A stretch of 64,000 nt of DNA from Callorhinus ursinus (lineage: Eukaryota; Chordata; Mammalia; Carnivora; Otariidae): contig NW_020313057.1 in NCBI RefSeq assembly GCF_003265705.1, positions 1,128,699-1,192,698 on the forward strand, read 5' to 3'. The notes below the pieces were generated by a model. That model saw only the letters and a program-made list of their open reading frames with translations, was not told the origin of the DNA and did not search any database. Each line of letters starts with the position of its first letter. Position 1 is the stretch's first letter. Positions 47,051 through 60,800 of the stretch are shown piece after piece. The translations under genes and the position numbers were made by a program.

Positions 47051-47469
47051 TCCTTTCAGTATGATATGCTCTAGAATTTTTACTATTCTCTATATGTTTG
47101 AATTTAGATCCTGTATTGGTTTTAATATTTTTACCTAATTTATGATAAGCACCGATTTTAATGACTAAGAGCAATTTGCTATGATGATTAGGTGAAAATA
47201 ACTCACATGCAGGCAATAGTTCATTATCTGTAGACCAGGTAGCCAGGATGTAGCAATTACTGAGTGTCTTTCTTGCTTTAGTTTCACCATTTTCAGTATA
47301 TAGGCAGTCATTTAGTACTTCCAACTCATTTACTGTTGTGTAAAGTAGGAATCATGGCAAACATTCCGTCTGGATTTTTTGTTTATTTTGTTTATTGGTG
47401 GTAGTGTTAGTTTAAAATACTGAACTGTTTCCCTGAACTATGATTTCTGTGAAAGAGATTCATACACTA

Positions 47470-48655
47470 ACTATGGCATAAGGATAAACTGATATACCAA
47501 TGGAACAGAAGTGAGTCAAGAAACAAACTCTTAAGTTTCCCATCTATTGATTTTTAAGGAGGGTGGCAAGACAAATTTAATGGGAGGAAGAATAGTTTCT
47601 TCAACAAATGGTGCTGTAAGAATGAAGTTGCACCCCTACCTCATACTGAACATAAAAATTAACTAAAATGGGTCAAATAGATAATAGTTAAAACTACAAA
47701 AATCTTACAAGAAATGATAGACCCATATCTTCATGACCTTGGATTAGGCAATGGTTTCTTGGATGTGACACCAAAAGCACAGAACAAAAGAAAAATTGAT
47801 AAATTTGACTTCATCAAAATAAAAGCTTTGTGCTTCAAAGGACACTGTCACAAAAGTGAAGGAACACCCCACAGAATGGTAGAAAATATTTGTAAATTGT
47901 ATACCTAATAAGGGACTTGTATCTAGCATATGTAAAAACTCTTAGGACAATAACAAGGCAAATAACCTAATTAAAAATGGGCAAAGGATTTGAATAGATA
48001 GGGTCAGTAAGCACATTGGCAAAATGCACACCAGTGGTCATTAGGGAAATGTGAATCAGAACCACAGTGAGATACTACTTGACACCCACTAGGATAGCTA
48101 TAGTCAAAAAGACAGACAATAGTGTTGGGGAGAAAGTAGAATTTCTATATACCACTGATGGGAATATAAAATGATGTAGATTATTTGGAAGAGAATCTGA
48201 CAGTTTATCAAAAGGTGAGACATAAAGTTAATATATGACCCAGCAATTTCATGCTTAGTGGTTATAGAGCCATTAGAAATGAAAACATAGGTCCACAATA
48301 AAATGAATAAAACATGAATATTCATAGAAGCATTTATTCACAGTAGCTCAAAAGTAGAAATCTTCCAAAATGTCTATCTACTGATAAATGTGGTATATCT
48401 ATACAATGGAATATTATTTGGCAATAAAAAGGGATAAGGTACTAATAGCATAGTACAGCATTGATGAACCTTGAAAATGTTATGCTAAATGAAGGGAACC
48501 AGTCCCCAAAAAAATCACATACTTATGATTTCGTTTATATAGAAGGTCCGTAATAGTCAAATCTATAGACAGAAAATAGACTAGTGGTTGCCAAGGGCTT
48601 GAGGGATTAGGGAGAAATGGAGAGTCAGTGCTAATAAATATGAGGTGGTGCAATC
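47470..48655 (+). mobile_element. Old L1 in sense orientation (ORF2 C-terminus and 3' end)
   Basis: One of only two plus-strand L1s in the window. It begins near 'aactgatataccaatggaac' (IDQWN-like), includes 'gtttcttcaacaaatggtgc' and the piece 47714-47908 encoding KFDFIKIKALCFKGHCHK, and continues through the C-terminus ('caatggaatattatttggc') to a 3'UTR ('ctagtggttgccaagggc'). Old (L1ME/L1M4 style), full of stops; neither terminus is clean. Confidence 0.85.
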
Positions 48656-48671
48656 TAAAATTAGTCACTAT

Positions 48672-48908
48672 TACTGGCTTATAGACAACAGCTTTCTCAT
48701 CATTGCTCTGTGCATGCATGGAGAGAGATCTTTGGTGTCTCTTCCTCTTCTTACAAAGTCACAGTCCCTTCAGATCAGAGCTACACCTCTGTGACTTCAT
48801 TTGACCTTAATTACCTCCTTAAAGATAGTATCTCCAAATACAGCTACATGGGGAGGGGTTAGGGCTTCAACACAGGAAATTTAAGGGACCACATTCATTT
48901 AATCACAC
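48672..48908 (-). mobile_element. MLT1-like LTR (ERVL-MaLR), 5' half, antisense
   Basis: 'tggcttatagacaacagc', 'gtctcttcctcttcttac', 'ccttaattacctccttaaag' and 'gttagggcttcaacacagg' are the reverse complement of the 5' half of an MLT1 LTR. It is old and non-coding, and stops abruptly where the sense 3' half begins. Confidence 0.75.
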
Positions 48909-48924
48909 CTTATAGGCTTATAGT

Positions 48925-49066
48925 CTCCAGAAGAAATTCAGGCCTATTGACGCTTTAAGCCCCATGAGACTTTTGACTGCAGAATTTTAAGATAATAAAT
49001 TTGTATTGTTTTAAGCCACTGAATTTGAGGTAATTTGTCACAACTGCAGTAGGAAACTAATACAAC
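48925..49066 (+). mobile_element. MLT1-like LTR, 3' half, sense
   Basis: 'aagataataaatttgtattg', 'ttttaagccactgaatttg' and the end 'aggaaactaatacaa' are the 3' half of an MLT1 LTR in the opposite orientation to its neighbour. Confidence 0.75.
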
Positions 49067-51255
49067 ATTCTCATTAGTTTTAAAACCTATTCTCCACGTG
49101 GTGGATTCATCATTATTGATAGGCTAACATAATATATGGCTGCATTAAAGAATACGTGCTGGGCCCCACCACTCTGCCTACTCTATTGTGTGAATGCTTG
49201 CAGACCTGTACACATCCTGGCCCCTGCAGATTTCCGTTCCAAGAAGCTTTGGGAATTCTTGCAGACTGACAACTACTTTCGATTTTTTTGTAAATTGACT
49301 TAAGTTGGGAGGAGTGTATAAGTAGTTCCTTAATTTCTAAGGAACTGATCATTTTAGGATGCTTTTCTGATAAATGCTTAATGATTCACTACTTCAAGTA
49401 ATTCAGGCACAGACCTTCATAATTGCCCCTTGTCTTTTCTATTGAACTTTAGGCTTAAAAGATTTGTCTAAGGATACCACACAGGATTCAGCTTTGTGTA
49501 GCTATCCAGAGGAGCAGGTATGTGCTATTTTAGTGCCAAGGTGAAGGATATCTGGAAATCTTCAAATGGGCTTTTTTGCCACAGAGGCAAAATGTTTCCT
49601 GTCCATCTTGAGTTCGCATTTCCAGAAGTTGAAGTAGAAGACAGAGTGTTAGAAGAAGAATGGAAATAGATTAAAAGCTCATTTGGAACAAGAGGGTAGA
49701 GAAGCCTTTTAAAAGGACTTATTAATGGTATCTAGATACACATGGCTAACCTGAAAAGAACAGATGGTCTTTTGGGGAAGATCTAGAGGTGCCAGACTGT
49801 TTTGCCCTGAATCCACAGAGAAGGCCTTGTGGAATCCTCTTAATAACAGAAAGACTGTCACATTCCCTGCAACTGTCCTGTGTAGGGTGTTCTAGAGTCG
49901 AAAGGTGCCAAAAATACTGAGCACAATTAGATGGTTCTTGGCAATCTTTTCACTAATATGGAATTTTAGGTATGAGAAGGTTCCCAACACATTTTTCTGA
50001 AAAAAAGAGAACAATTCAGTTATTTCACCAAAATTTCATCCCTTGGTATTATAAAATAACTGTATCATTTATAACTTCAAGTTTTACTTAAAGGAATTTT
50101 TATGTGGGAGCTAGGAAAAATCTCGTGAATTTCTAGCTTACTTGCTCAGGGTGTGATTTAACTCTTTAGTTGCTTTATTTTTTAACTATTCATTGTGGGC
50201 TACCAGGAGAACGTATGCTTCCTTATTAATGTAAGTCAACAGAGCCTTCCTCTGCCAAGGATCATGCCAAAAATTGCATCTTAAGTGTCATTGTATGAGG
50301 TTATTGGCTCATTTCACTATATAGTGAAACCAAACAAAGGGAATTACTTGCAAATACCTTCTGTAAGTATTTTTTTAAGCGTAGGATATTATTTGCAAAA
50401 GTGCTGCAATTTTCATAAATATTTCACTTCTAATGAGAAAAGATAAAATTATTTTTAAAACTCACACAGATTTAAACTTTGTACATAATTTTCACCATTT
50501 TTAACTATGGCGTAACACAATTAATGCTCAGCTGAATTTTTAACAGGGCTTTCAGTGAAGAGAGTTTTGCTGTGTAATATCCCAATACCCTCTGTATTTT
50601 TCTCCTCTTGCAAATTTTGTTCACATTTACTGAAACCTCCTCTTTTTTGATCATGTGGAAAATAACCAAAAGATCATACTTGATATTCCAGTTAGAAGCA
50701 TATCATTTTTCCTTTCCTTTGATTGGAATGGTATAATTGGGAAATAACTTCTGGGCTATGTAGCTTAAACATTGGCAAGAAATTGTCCTATTTACATAGC
50801 AGATATCAAAAAAACAGTCCTCTGTAATGAAGGCAGGTTCCGTAAGTGTTATGTCACTGTGCAATTAGATGAAATAAAAGGACATCATTAATTTAAACAG
50901 GTTCCAAATAAACAGTTGACAAGATTTTTTATTCATGTTTTGGTTTTCACTTTGCCTCATAATGGTGAACACAAACACCTAGTAAGAAAAACATTTTCCC
51001 TCTGAATTAGTAGTTCTTTGTTATGATCTTTTTCAAAGGTGTGGAGGGTTGGGTGGGGGGAGGTACTGCTTGGTCAAGGCCCCCAAGTCTACTGGAAGTG
51101 AGGTTCTTGAGGTAGTCTGTGAATACAGTCCTTCTCAGGGACATCTCCTTGGCTTCTCTTTTCCATTTATGTTCTTTTATACCACTTCTTTAACTTCTGA
51201 CAGAGAAATGGAGACTATGGAGGTATTTCCTTAGTATCCTGTCTTCTAACAGTTC
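49067..51255. other. Non-coding, largely repeat-free sequence
   Basis: No gene or repeat recognised. The AT-rich part 50200-50960 has several ATTA-type boxes (for example 'catcattaatttaaac' at about 50884). It could be conserved non-coding DNA; nothing in the window alone shows that. Confidence 0.4.
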
Positions 51256-51261
51256 GAGATA

Positions 51262-52580
51262 CACTTTTCCCATTTTATTGAGACAAAATTGACATAAAGC
51301 ACTGTGAAAGTTTAAGGTGTACAGTGTCATGATCTGACTTATATATGTTCTGAAATGATTCCCACAGTAAGTTTATTAACATCCATCATCTCTGGTAGAT
51401 ACAAAAAATAAAGAAAAAAGAAAAATGTTGCCTTGTGGTGAGAACTCTTAGGATCTACTCTCTTAACAACTTTCACATATACCATACAGCAGTGTTAGTT
51501 ATAGCCATCATGGTGTACATTCCAACTGCAGTACTTATAACTGGAAGTTTGTACCTTTGACTGATTTCTTCCAATTCTCCTGCCCCTTCTGGTCACCACA
51601 AATCTGGTCTCTTTTTCTATGAGTTTGGATTTAGTTTTTATTTTTTATATGAATTTTTTAGATTCCACTTATAAGTGAGATCATACAGTATTTGTCTTTC
51701 TGGCTTATTTTACTTAACATAATGCCCTCAGGGTCTATCCATGTTGTCACAAATGGCAGAATTTTTTTCCTTTTTATGGTTGAATAATACTCCATTGCAT
51801 ATACATACCACACCTTCTTTTTATCCATTTATCTGTTGATGGATGCTTAGGTTGTTGCCAAGTTTGGATATTGTGAATAATGCTACTGTGAACATGGGAG
51901 TGCCGATACTCTTTGACACAGTGTTTCATTTCCTTTGACTATATTCCCCAGAATGGAATTGCTTGATCATATGTTCTGTTTTAAAATTTTTGAGTAACCT
52001 CTATACTGTTTTTTATGTTGGTTGTACCAACTTATACTCCCATCAACAGGACACAGTGTTACCTTTTCTCTACATCCTCACCAACATTTGTTGTCGCTTA
52101 CCTTTTTGAAAATAGTCTTTCTAATAGGTATGAAGGTGGTATATTGTTGCAGTTTTGATTTGCATTTCCCTTATACTTAGTGATGTTGAGCACCTTTTCA
52201 TGTACCTGTTAAGCATTCATATACCTTCTTTGGAAAAAAGTCTATTCAGGTCTTTTGCCCATTTTTTAATCATTTTTTCCCTATTCAGTTGTATGAGATT
52301 TTTATACATTTTGGATATGAACTCCTTTTCAGGTAATCTGATTTGCAAATATTTTCTCCTATTCAGTAGGTTGCCTTTTCTTTTTGTTGATGATTTCTTT
52401 TGTCATGCAGAATCTTTTTAGTTTGTAGTCCTACTTGTTTATTTTTTATTTTGTTGCTTGCGCTTTAAGTGTCCTATTCAAAAAGTCATTGACAAGAACC
52501 ATGTTAAGAAGTTTTATTCTGTTTTTTATAGGAATTTTATGGTTTCCTATCTGAAATGTGTTTTTAATATTTCCTTTTTC
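51262..52580 (-). mobile_element. Old L1, 3' part, antisense
   Basis: Antisense L1 3'UTR ('cattttattgagacaaaat', 'aaggtgtacagtgtcatg') followed by the ORF2 C-terminus in L1 order ('cttataagtgagatcatac', 'aatactccattgcatatac', 'ggtatgaaggtggtatattg', 'gtagtcctacttg') up to about 52580. 5'-truncated and too decayed for open frames. Confidence 0.9.
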
Positions 52581-52614
52581 TTTCAGAAAGATCTAGAATG
52601 ATAATGCTGATGAC

Positions 52615-53065
52615 AGTAATCATAATTTCCATTTATTGAATATTTACCAGATAATAGGGACTCTGCAAAGTGCTCTTTGCATATTTTTTTAAGATTTTAT
52701 TTATTTATTTGAGAGAGAGAATGAGAGAGAGAGAGAGAGCACATGAGAGGGGGGGAAGGTCAGAGGGAGAAGCAGACTCCCCGCTGAGCAGGGAGTCCAA
52801 TGCGGGACTCGATCCTGGAACTCCAGGATCATGACCTGAGCCGAAGGCAGTCGCTTAACCAACTGAGCCACCCAGGCACCCAGTGCTCTTTGCATATTAT
52901 CTCACTTTATTCTCTCAACAAGTTTGTGCTATAGATACCATTACTACCTCTATTTTATTAATTGGAAAACTGAGGATTTGAGAGATTAAGTAATTTGTTC
53001 AAGGTTGTGTAGCTACATTGGGCCATAATCAGTATCTGAACCTGTTACTTACTGAAGAAGTGGTT
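52615..53065 (-). mobile_element. MIR SINE, antisense, split by a Can-SINE
   Basis: 'catttattgaatatttacc' and 'ctctgcaaagtgctctttgc' lie left of the SINE; 'atctcactttattctctcaa', 'ttaattggaaaactgagg' and 'agattaagtaatttgttcaa' lie right. Removing 52686-52881 and one TSD copy restores a continuous MIR. Confidence 0.85.
52686..52881 (-). mobile_element. Can-SINE (SINEC), antisense, inside a MIR
   Basis: Reverse-complement SINEC with 'aagattttatttatttattt' tail, GA-rich body, 'ccgctgagcagggagtcc' and 'gagccacccaggcaccc'. TSD of 17 bp, perfect: agtgctctttgcatatt at 52669-52685 and 52882-52898. Confidence 0.98.
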
Positions 53066-54756
53066 CTAGTTTATAGTTTTACCATTAAGATATAATGATC
53101 ATTTGAATTATCAGGACCTTATTGTCATCAATTATAAATGTTGGGATTGGATAGATCAGTGAGTAAACAGCATTATGTAAACTGGGAGTGTACTTGGTTC
53201 ACAAATTTTTGTTGTTGCTGTTGAACATGAAAAATATTAAAAAAAACTTTTTGAAGTAATTACAAATTTTTTAATCAAGAGAGTTTTTACAAAAATCTGC
53301 ATTCTGAATGTTTCATGAAAACTCAGAATCTCTGTCATCCCTGGCTTGCATTCTATCACCACAGTGATCGGCTAGAGCTGAGTGTGTCAGTCCCTTTAGA
53401 GAAGATGGCCCTTTCAGTTCACCATTGTGCCTACCGGGAGCTTCACTCATTCAGGCTGTTTACCTGATTCTTGTAGGCATTTGAATTTTGGCTCCAGGAT
53501 TAGCTGATTCTTAATGTTTATTTGGTTTTCAATTGAGTGATTCTTTATCCATACTACAAGCTTATCTTCCTGGTAAACTAACTTTCCTATTATTGAAACA
53601 TGGCCTCAGTGTATAATAACTGGAAATCTCTTTGGAAGTTCACATTATAAATTTATAGAACTAGACATAAAATCCATCCTGAATTCCTTTCTGAGGAAAT
53701 ACAAGAGCTGCAATGTGCCAGTTTCTGCCAAGCATTCTTAAGAACAGATCACACAGAAGTTATACAGTATCTTAACAGTCACATTAAATTAAAGTGAAAG
53801 CATTGTAGAAGACAATGCAATGCCATGTGTGTTTTGTAAGGGTATTTTTTTTATTTCTACATGAGCTGTGGATGAATGACCTGCAGAATCTAAATAATGG
53901 AATTGGTTATTTGTTTTCTAATTGATGCTTTACTTAAGGTGAGTTTCTCCCATTGGCTATAAAAAACAGCTAATAGTGAAGATGCTTATGGAAAATGTGA
54001 TAGGATTGTTTCTTTATAAAATATTTCATAATGTGTAAAATTTCTCTTCCAGCATCATTTCAAATGTGGTGTCCATTTTTTTTCAAGCTGGCAAACTAAC
54101 TTCTGAAGCCATGCATTCATTGCATGTGTGTGTGTCTGTGCGTGTGTGTGTGTGTGTGTGTGTGTTTCCCTCTAACAAGAGATAAACAAAATTAAATAAT
54201 ACAAAAGAATTGAATCAGGCCAAAACATGTGACACCATGGTCTTGTTTCCATCACACATAGAAACAAATAGCTTGTTTTAATAATCAAATACGTTTCCTA
54301 AGGGTCTTGTTAAATTGCTGAATGTAAATTGCAATTGGAATTGACTATTAAGGATCTTGGTAGAGTAGGCTAAACATCTGTTCAATTTATTACAATTTTA
54401 TTTGTACTTCAGCTGTAACTGGGGCAATTAAGCCAATCAGAGCAAGCAAATCAAATCTAATTTACACTCTAATGGACTCAAAATGAATGAATAAACACTG
54501 CACTACTAGATCCAAATGATTAAACATGTCTCTAAGGATTTTTTTTTTCTATTTCAGTATAGAAAATCATGGTGTTCATACTATAATTAATCACCTAAGG
54601 ATGATGGAAACAAATCTGAACATCTCTTTATTTTTTCATGTTTTTATGAAATTGCTAAATAAAAATCAAGAATATAATAAATTAGAGTCCTTCTTAACTC
54701 AGACAACTTTACTTACAAAATCGTTCATTAAATCCAGTATCTGAATACCAGAGTTT
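53066..54756. other. Non-coding unique sequence
   Basis: No gene or interspersed repeat recognised. 54400-54500 has clustered ATTA/CCAAT-like boxes ('gcaattaagccaatcagagc'), a possible conserved element. Confidence 0.4.
54125..54165. repeat. (TG)n microsatellite, imperfect
   Basis: TG repeats with two interruptions (a 'ctg' and a 'cg'). Confidence 0.95.
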
Positions 54757-56052
54757 TTTCTATTGGAGTATAGTTGGCATACAATATTATATTGCCTTCA
54801 GGTGTACAACAAAGCAATTTGACATTAATATACATTATGAAATGTCCTCCACAATCATTGTAGTTCTCATCTGTCACCAAATGAAGTTATTACAATATTA
54901 TTGATTATATTCCCTGTGCTGTACTTTACATCCCCTTGATTATTTTTATAACTGCAAGTTAATACTTCTTAATCCCCTTTACCTGTTTCATCCATCCCCC
55001 ATCCCGCTACCCCTAGCAACCACCAGTTCCCTTAATAAGTGTTTCTGTTTTGTTTGTTCATTTGTTTTGTTTTGATTCCACGTATAAGTGAAATCATATG
55101 ATATCTGTCTTTCTTTGACTTATTTCACTTACCATAATGCCCTCTAGGTCCATCCATATTATAAATGGCAAGATTTCATTTCTTATTATGGTTGAGCAAT
55201 ATTCCATTGCACATACATGCCACATCTTCTTTATCCATTCATCTCTTGATAGCCATTTAGGTTGCTTCCATATCCTGGCTATTGTAAATGCTGCTGCAAT
55301 GAACATAGGTTGCATATATCTTTTCAAATTAGTGTTTTCGTTTTCTTTGGGTAAATACTGAGAAGTATAATTGCTGGGTCATATGGTAGTTCTATTAGTT
55401 GCCTGAGAAACCTCCATACTGTTGTCCATAAAGGCTGCACCAATTTACATTCCCACCAACACTGCTCAACAGGTCCCTTTTCTCCACATCCTCACCAACA
55501 CTCATTATTTCTTGTCTTTTGGATACTAGCTATTCTGACAGGTTTGAGGTAACATCTCATTGTGGCTTGGATTTGCATTTCCCTGATGATGAGTGACATT
55601 GAGCATTTTTTCATGTATCTGCTGGCCATCTGTATGTCTTCTTTGGAAAAATGTCTACTCAGGTTCTCTGCCCATTTGTAATCAAATTGTTTGTGGGGGT
55701 TTTTTGGTATTTAATGGAATGAGATCTTTAAATGTTTTGGACATTAACCCCTTATTGATCATTTCAAGTATCTTCTCCATTCAGTAAGTTGCCCTTTTGT
55801 TTTGTTGGCAGCTTCCTTCACTGCAAAAGCTTTTTAGTTTGATGTAGTCACGATTGCTTAGTTTTGCTTTTGTTGCCCTTGCCTGAGACAGGGCCAAAAA
55901 AATACTGCTAAAACTGATGTTCAAGAGTTTCTTGTTTCCTTTTAGAATTTCTATGGTTTCAGGTCTTACATTTAGGTCTTTAATCCATTTTGCGTTTATT
56001 TTTGTGTAAGATGTAAGAAAATGGTCCAGTTTCATTCTTTTGCATGTAGCTG
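54757..56052 (-). mobile_element. L1, 5'-truncated, antisense
   Basis: Antisense L1 3'UTR ('ggagtatagttggcatac', 'ttcaggtgtacaacaaag') and ORF2 C-terminal part. 55094-55327 encodes MFIAAAFTIARIWKQPKWLS and 55781-56035 encodes KINAKWIKDLNVRPETIEIL, both broken. It ends at 'gcatgtagctg' (about 56052). Middle-aged (L1MA/L1MB style). Confidence 0.9.
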
Positions 56053-57165
56053 ATATAGAAAATTTTATTTAACAGTATTCATGAATATTCAATATTCCTG
56101 GCTAAATGCCAGAATTGAAATGGAACATACAGACATGAATTTTGTTAAATTTTCTATATTCATTTTTTTTTTTGCCTTAGCCCCTGGGCTGTAATAAGGA
56201 AGAGTAATAATGGATTTAGCATTGTCAGTTAAAATTTTGTTGATCTTTGTTGGGCTCATACAATTTAGAAATGACAACTTGACAATACAGAAATGTGCCA
56301 TTCAGCACAGTGTCTAGGTGGAACAAGTTAACATCCATCTTATCAGGAACTTGAAGTCACTAAAGCTTCCAACAATACACAGGAGGACACATCCCCAAAT
56401 ACAAGTTGAATATTGTAAAGAGAGTGCTAGGATTTGGGTGGAGGTCCAGGCTGACCTAACAGGAATGTTTGGAAAGCTGCTATTAAGGTTCAGCAAATAC
56501 CAAACAGAATACCATTATATAATATGTACCAGATTGAATAAAAATTAATTATCATGAAATAATAGCATACCAGGCAGTGTGTTAGGGTCTTTTATAGACT
56601 ACTTACCCTAGTTGGTGAGCTAAAATTTCTGCATTTGGAAAAATAACCATAGAGTCAATATCCTATTTTGTCTAATTTTTACAAGGTTTTGAACACTCTC
56701 CAACTGGCCCTTCCGTAAACTCACTGGTAACGCTTGTGTAATTTGATTTGGGATCTGAGGACTTGGCAGATGCTATGAGTCCTTTTGCCTCCAGGGTCTG
56801 ATGAAAGCAAGTTCAGCAAGGTCCATTTCCTCAAAGGAAAGGGTTTACAATTGACTTTGGCCGTATGTCTTAGAACACATTAAGTCTGGCTCAAGGAAAG
56901 CCACCAAATCAAGGAAAGACACATCCAGGCTAGACATCACATGTGTACTTCTCTCCCCCTAGATGTGCTCTTTGCTGTACCTAGGAAAAGTTCCTACTCT
57001 ACCTAACCCTTTGCTCAGTCAATCATTGCTAACTGCTTTAGATAAAGCACCAATTATTCATCAAGAAGTTAACACAAACAGTCGTAGGCTCAGTCACATG
57101 CCTTCAGGGAATGTATTGTATTATGTCTGGATAAGTCCCTCCCTCCTTCCTTTCTTAGTCCCTCA
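56053..57165. other. Non-coding unique sequence
   Basis: Nothing recognised apart from short meaningless open frames. Confidence 0.5.
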
Positions 57166-57169
57166 AATA

Positions 57170-57890
57170 ATTTTGAGGTACCATTTAGTGCCAGGTGCCA
57201 GCATCGTCCCAAGAATATAATCATAAGCAAGAAAGACCTGTTCCCTGACCTCACAAAGCTAGGTGGGGGGAAATAAAAGCAATTAAATATGCATACAATG
57301 AATGTGAAAATGAAACCTCAGTAACAATTACAAAGGTAAAGGCAGAATACAAAGAAAACACAGTATATTCAAGGCTTCTTGCCTAGTGAGGTTGGAGAGG
57401 GCTTTCCGGTGAAGGTCAGGGAAGGATCTATCAGACTGAGAAATGAAGGTGAAATTGGAGTTACATAGGTAAAGAGAGGAAGAAAGAGAGTTCCAGACAG
57501 AGGAAACAGGTATATATATATGAATATCTGGAAACTGGCCGAAGTAATGATACTTGGGGGACACTGAGGGAAGGCTTTGGCTGTGAAAGCCTATGATAGC
57601 AGAGTGAGCTGGGGCTTCTCAGAGGGGTGGGGAGGGGCTGGGGTTTATAGAACCCGTAAACCATGTTAAGGAAGGTTGCCTTTATGTTAAAAGCACTACA
57701 GACTATTAGGGATACTTAAGCAGAAGTTCAAACACCACTCTGCCTACAGGGAGGAGAATGAATTCACTGGAGCGAAGCAAGAGCGCCTGAACCAGCGGAC
57801 GGGTTGGGAGACCATAGACTCCAGTTGCAGGACAATGCTGGCTTAGATTAGGCTAGTCGTGGTAATTAAGACAAGTGGACAGACGGGGCT
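57170..57890 (-). mobile_element. L2 fragment, antisense
   Basis: In reverse L2 order from its 3' end: 'ttagtgccaggtgccagc', 'gacctgttccctgacctcac', 'ggtgaaggtcagggaagg', 'gagttccagacagagg', then 'ggagaatgaattcactggag' and 'tgggagaccatagactcc'. About 700 bp, decayed. Confidence 0.7.
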
Positions 57891-60800
57891 GGGGGGCATA
57901 AAGGTATACATTTTGGTTTCGAGTTACTCTTTGTTTTAGGCACTTTATGTTCTCCACTGATTTTAAGCTTTATCCCCGATAAAGGACAAACTTCTCCAAC
58001 ACAAGTTTATTTTTTCTTCCCCTTTCTTTTCCCCCTGGTTTTACCTTCCTTTGCTGCTGTTGTCTTATCCACATGGTGGAACCCAATTTGACTTAAAGGG
58101 AAAAAACACCTAAACCGAACCTTTGAAACTCTGATGCTTCTTTTCAGCTGAATGGTCCATTTCTTTTTTGTTGCTGTTTTTTGGTGGAACAGCTATCAGG
58201 GGTGAGAGGTAGAAGGAGGACTTGAACACATTTGGAACATGGCCAAGACATCCTTACCTTTGTGAAGTCCTGATGAAATCTGGCTGTTATGAATCCTAAG
58301 TGAGTCTCATGATGTTTTCCAAGCAAATGAGACCACTTTGTAAAAAGCAAAAGCATCTTCTCACCAGGAAAGGGGGCCATGTGCAAGAGGAGGAGGTGTA
58401 AATGGAGAGGAGCCATCAGCCCTTTGAGAAGCTACATGATGTAACAGCCCCACTACACTGCCTCATTTGTGCTGGAAAATTTTAAATAGAGAAATAGAAT
58501 CCTGTCCCATTAGCATAGCAACAAGTATGTTTGCAGCATAATAAACGTGGTTCCAGGGTGGCATTCGGCTCCATTTTGCATGCCCTTCTGTCTCACCTTT
58601 TATTGCCAATGCCACTGAAGTCCTAATGGAAAGACAGCCCTTGAAAGAACCCCACTGGCTTTTTGGCTGCCTGTTGGCAACAGAGGAGACAAGGAAGACG
58701 AGAATATACATTTGTAAAGTTCCACTTGCTTATCTTACTTAGGGACAGCATTTTCTCCTTTCGAGCTCATCTCCCAGCCACTGTAATTAGGCTCTCTGGA
58801 AACAGCCTTGCAGCTGTCTTGACATCACAATAGCATTTTGATAAGCCCGGACAGTTACCAGTTCATCCGTCTGGCGAGACGCACTGCCGCATACCCACAG
58901 GTTTCACTGTATCCTGGTGGATGCCATTGGTTCTCAAAGGGAAATGGAAATATTTTTATAATAATATGCAAAGAAGTCACTCAGAAGCAGACTTAGGGTG
59001 TCAAAAGCTTGTCTTCAAACCTAGCAACCGGTCTTCTCATATTAAATCATTAATTTTCCAGGGCATAAATGAGCCTAGAGTTCTTTCCTTAATGAGTAGG
59101 CAAGGCAAAAGACAGTCAGAGAAAGAGGGAGGGTAGGTGACACCGAGGGAGATGTACATGGACAAAGGGAGAGGACAAGAAAGGCGGGAAGAAAGGTCTT
59201 CAGTTGTAAGCTTCCTGAGGTCAAGTTTCAAGTTCCCAGCACACTGCTGCTTTTGAATGTGATCTTGCATTTAGTCACGGTGGGACTGTGACTGGTAGGA
59301 GCTCCCCCCCATTTAAGCATCAGTGGGTTTGCAGTCAGATTGAAAGCCTCTGTCATGTATCAAGGTCTTCTATAATGGGAGAATCTTGAATTCAACCAGA
59401 ATCGTCTATAGCAGTGACTTCAGGAGCCTTTTCACTTAACGTGGAGTAGGGTTATCCAATAAGACTCGCAATGATGATGGAAACGGTCTATTTCTTGCTG
59501 TCAAAGCACTTGAAATGTGACTAGTGCAAGTAAGGGATTGAATTTTTTATTTTTCAATTTCAATTGACTACGCTACATCTGTCTGATGGCTACCATATTG
59601 GAAAGCACACTGTGGAGGGCTGAAGTTACTTTTAAGGATTCATATACCCTCCTATCTGAAGAAAAAATAACAGTCATCTCCCTCCATCCCCAGACTAGAA
59701 TTATTCTGCAGTCGTTAACTAAATGCTCTGAATAAACCTCGCACTTTCAAGTGGGAAAGAAAGGCATCTGAAGGACAGAACAGTGGCTCAAGCCCTTGTG
59801 CAAAAGCCATGCCCCTTGCTCTCGAGGGCTTCATTTCTTCTGAAAATCTAGTCATTGCAAGTATTTCTACCATCACTGCAGAAGGAGAGTAGCTTTTGCT
59901 TCTGATTAACACCTGTAGGATTAGCCCGGCGCTGAGTCTCTCCTTGAGAGATGCTTACTAAATAGATTCAATGTGTGTTCGTAAAATGTAGTCCTCAAAT
60001 TTTCCTGTAATAGGACTATATTTATTATGAGACACAGTTTCTTGATACTGGGAGGCAAGAAAGCATATTCCTCCCTCTAGTTGAGGGTGTGTGGTTGCTT
60101 TTAATAACCCTTTTGCTTTTAAATAAGACCCTTCATTTGAGCCATAAGCACAGTTATTTATGTTTTTCAGAAAACATCTGACTGAATTCTGCTGTCATTG
60201 ACTCTTTGAGGCATTAATGAATAGGACAGTTGCTATTCTGGGCCAGCTTTTGCCCCCTGGTCCTTGTGCTCTGCCTGTGTGTATCAGTAGAAGTGGCAAT
60301 GTAGGCAAAAGGGGGAGACAGAATTTGGCCCATTGATTTCATTGCCACTGCTAAAACAGAAATGCCAACGCAAAGCTGAGCCACTAATTGGAAATGGAAT
60401 AAACTGAAGAAATATTGGTTCAAATGGCAGCTATATTTTTTAAAGAGAAGATTTCAGTTGAAATGCCATAGGAGACAGTTAGCCAAAACATTTGTCTGTG
60501 GAAATTTCTCTTCTCAATTTTATTCAGATTTACAGCTGGGTGCTAAGTGAAGCATTTCTTGAGAACACATGCCATGGATAAACCAAGATGTTTATTTTCC
60601 TCAGTAACAGATCAGACTGAACTCACAACAAATAGTTCAATTAGCATGATTACTAATAGGCTGATTAGTGCAGGCCACATTGAATGAAATAGAATGTGTT
60701 GGAACTGAGCTCCTAGGTGGACCATACCAAAGGTAAAGCTGTTAGCAGAGCAAGACCCCTAAAGCCGGTTTTCAGTTTTTGTGGAACATCAGGGTGAGAA

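Noticed and set aside
52155..52421. 88-residue plus-strand hydrophobic open frame
   Set aside because: It is the reverse strand of an L1 ORF2 C-terminal region.
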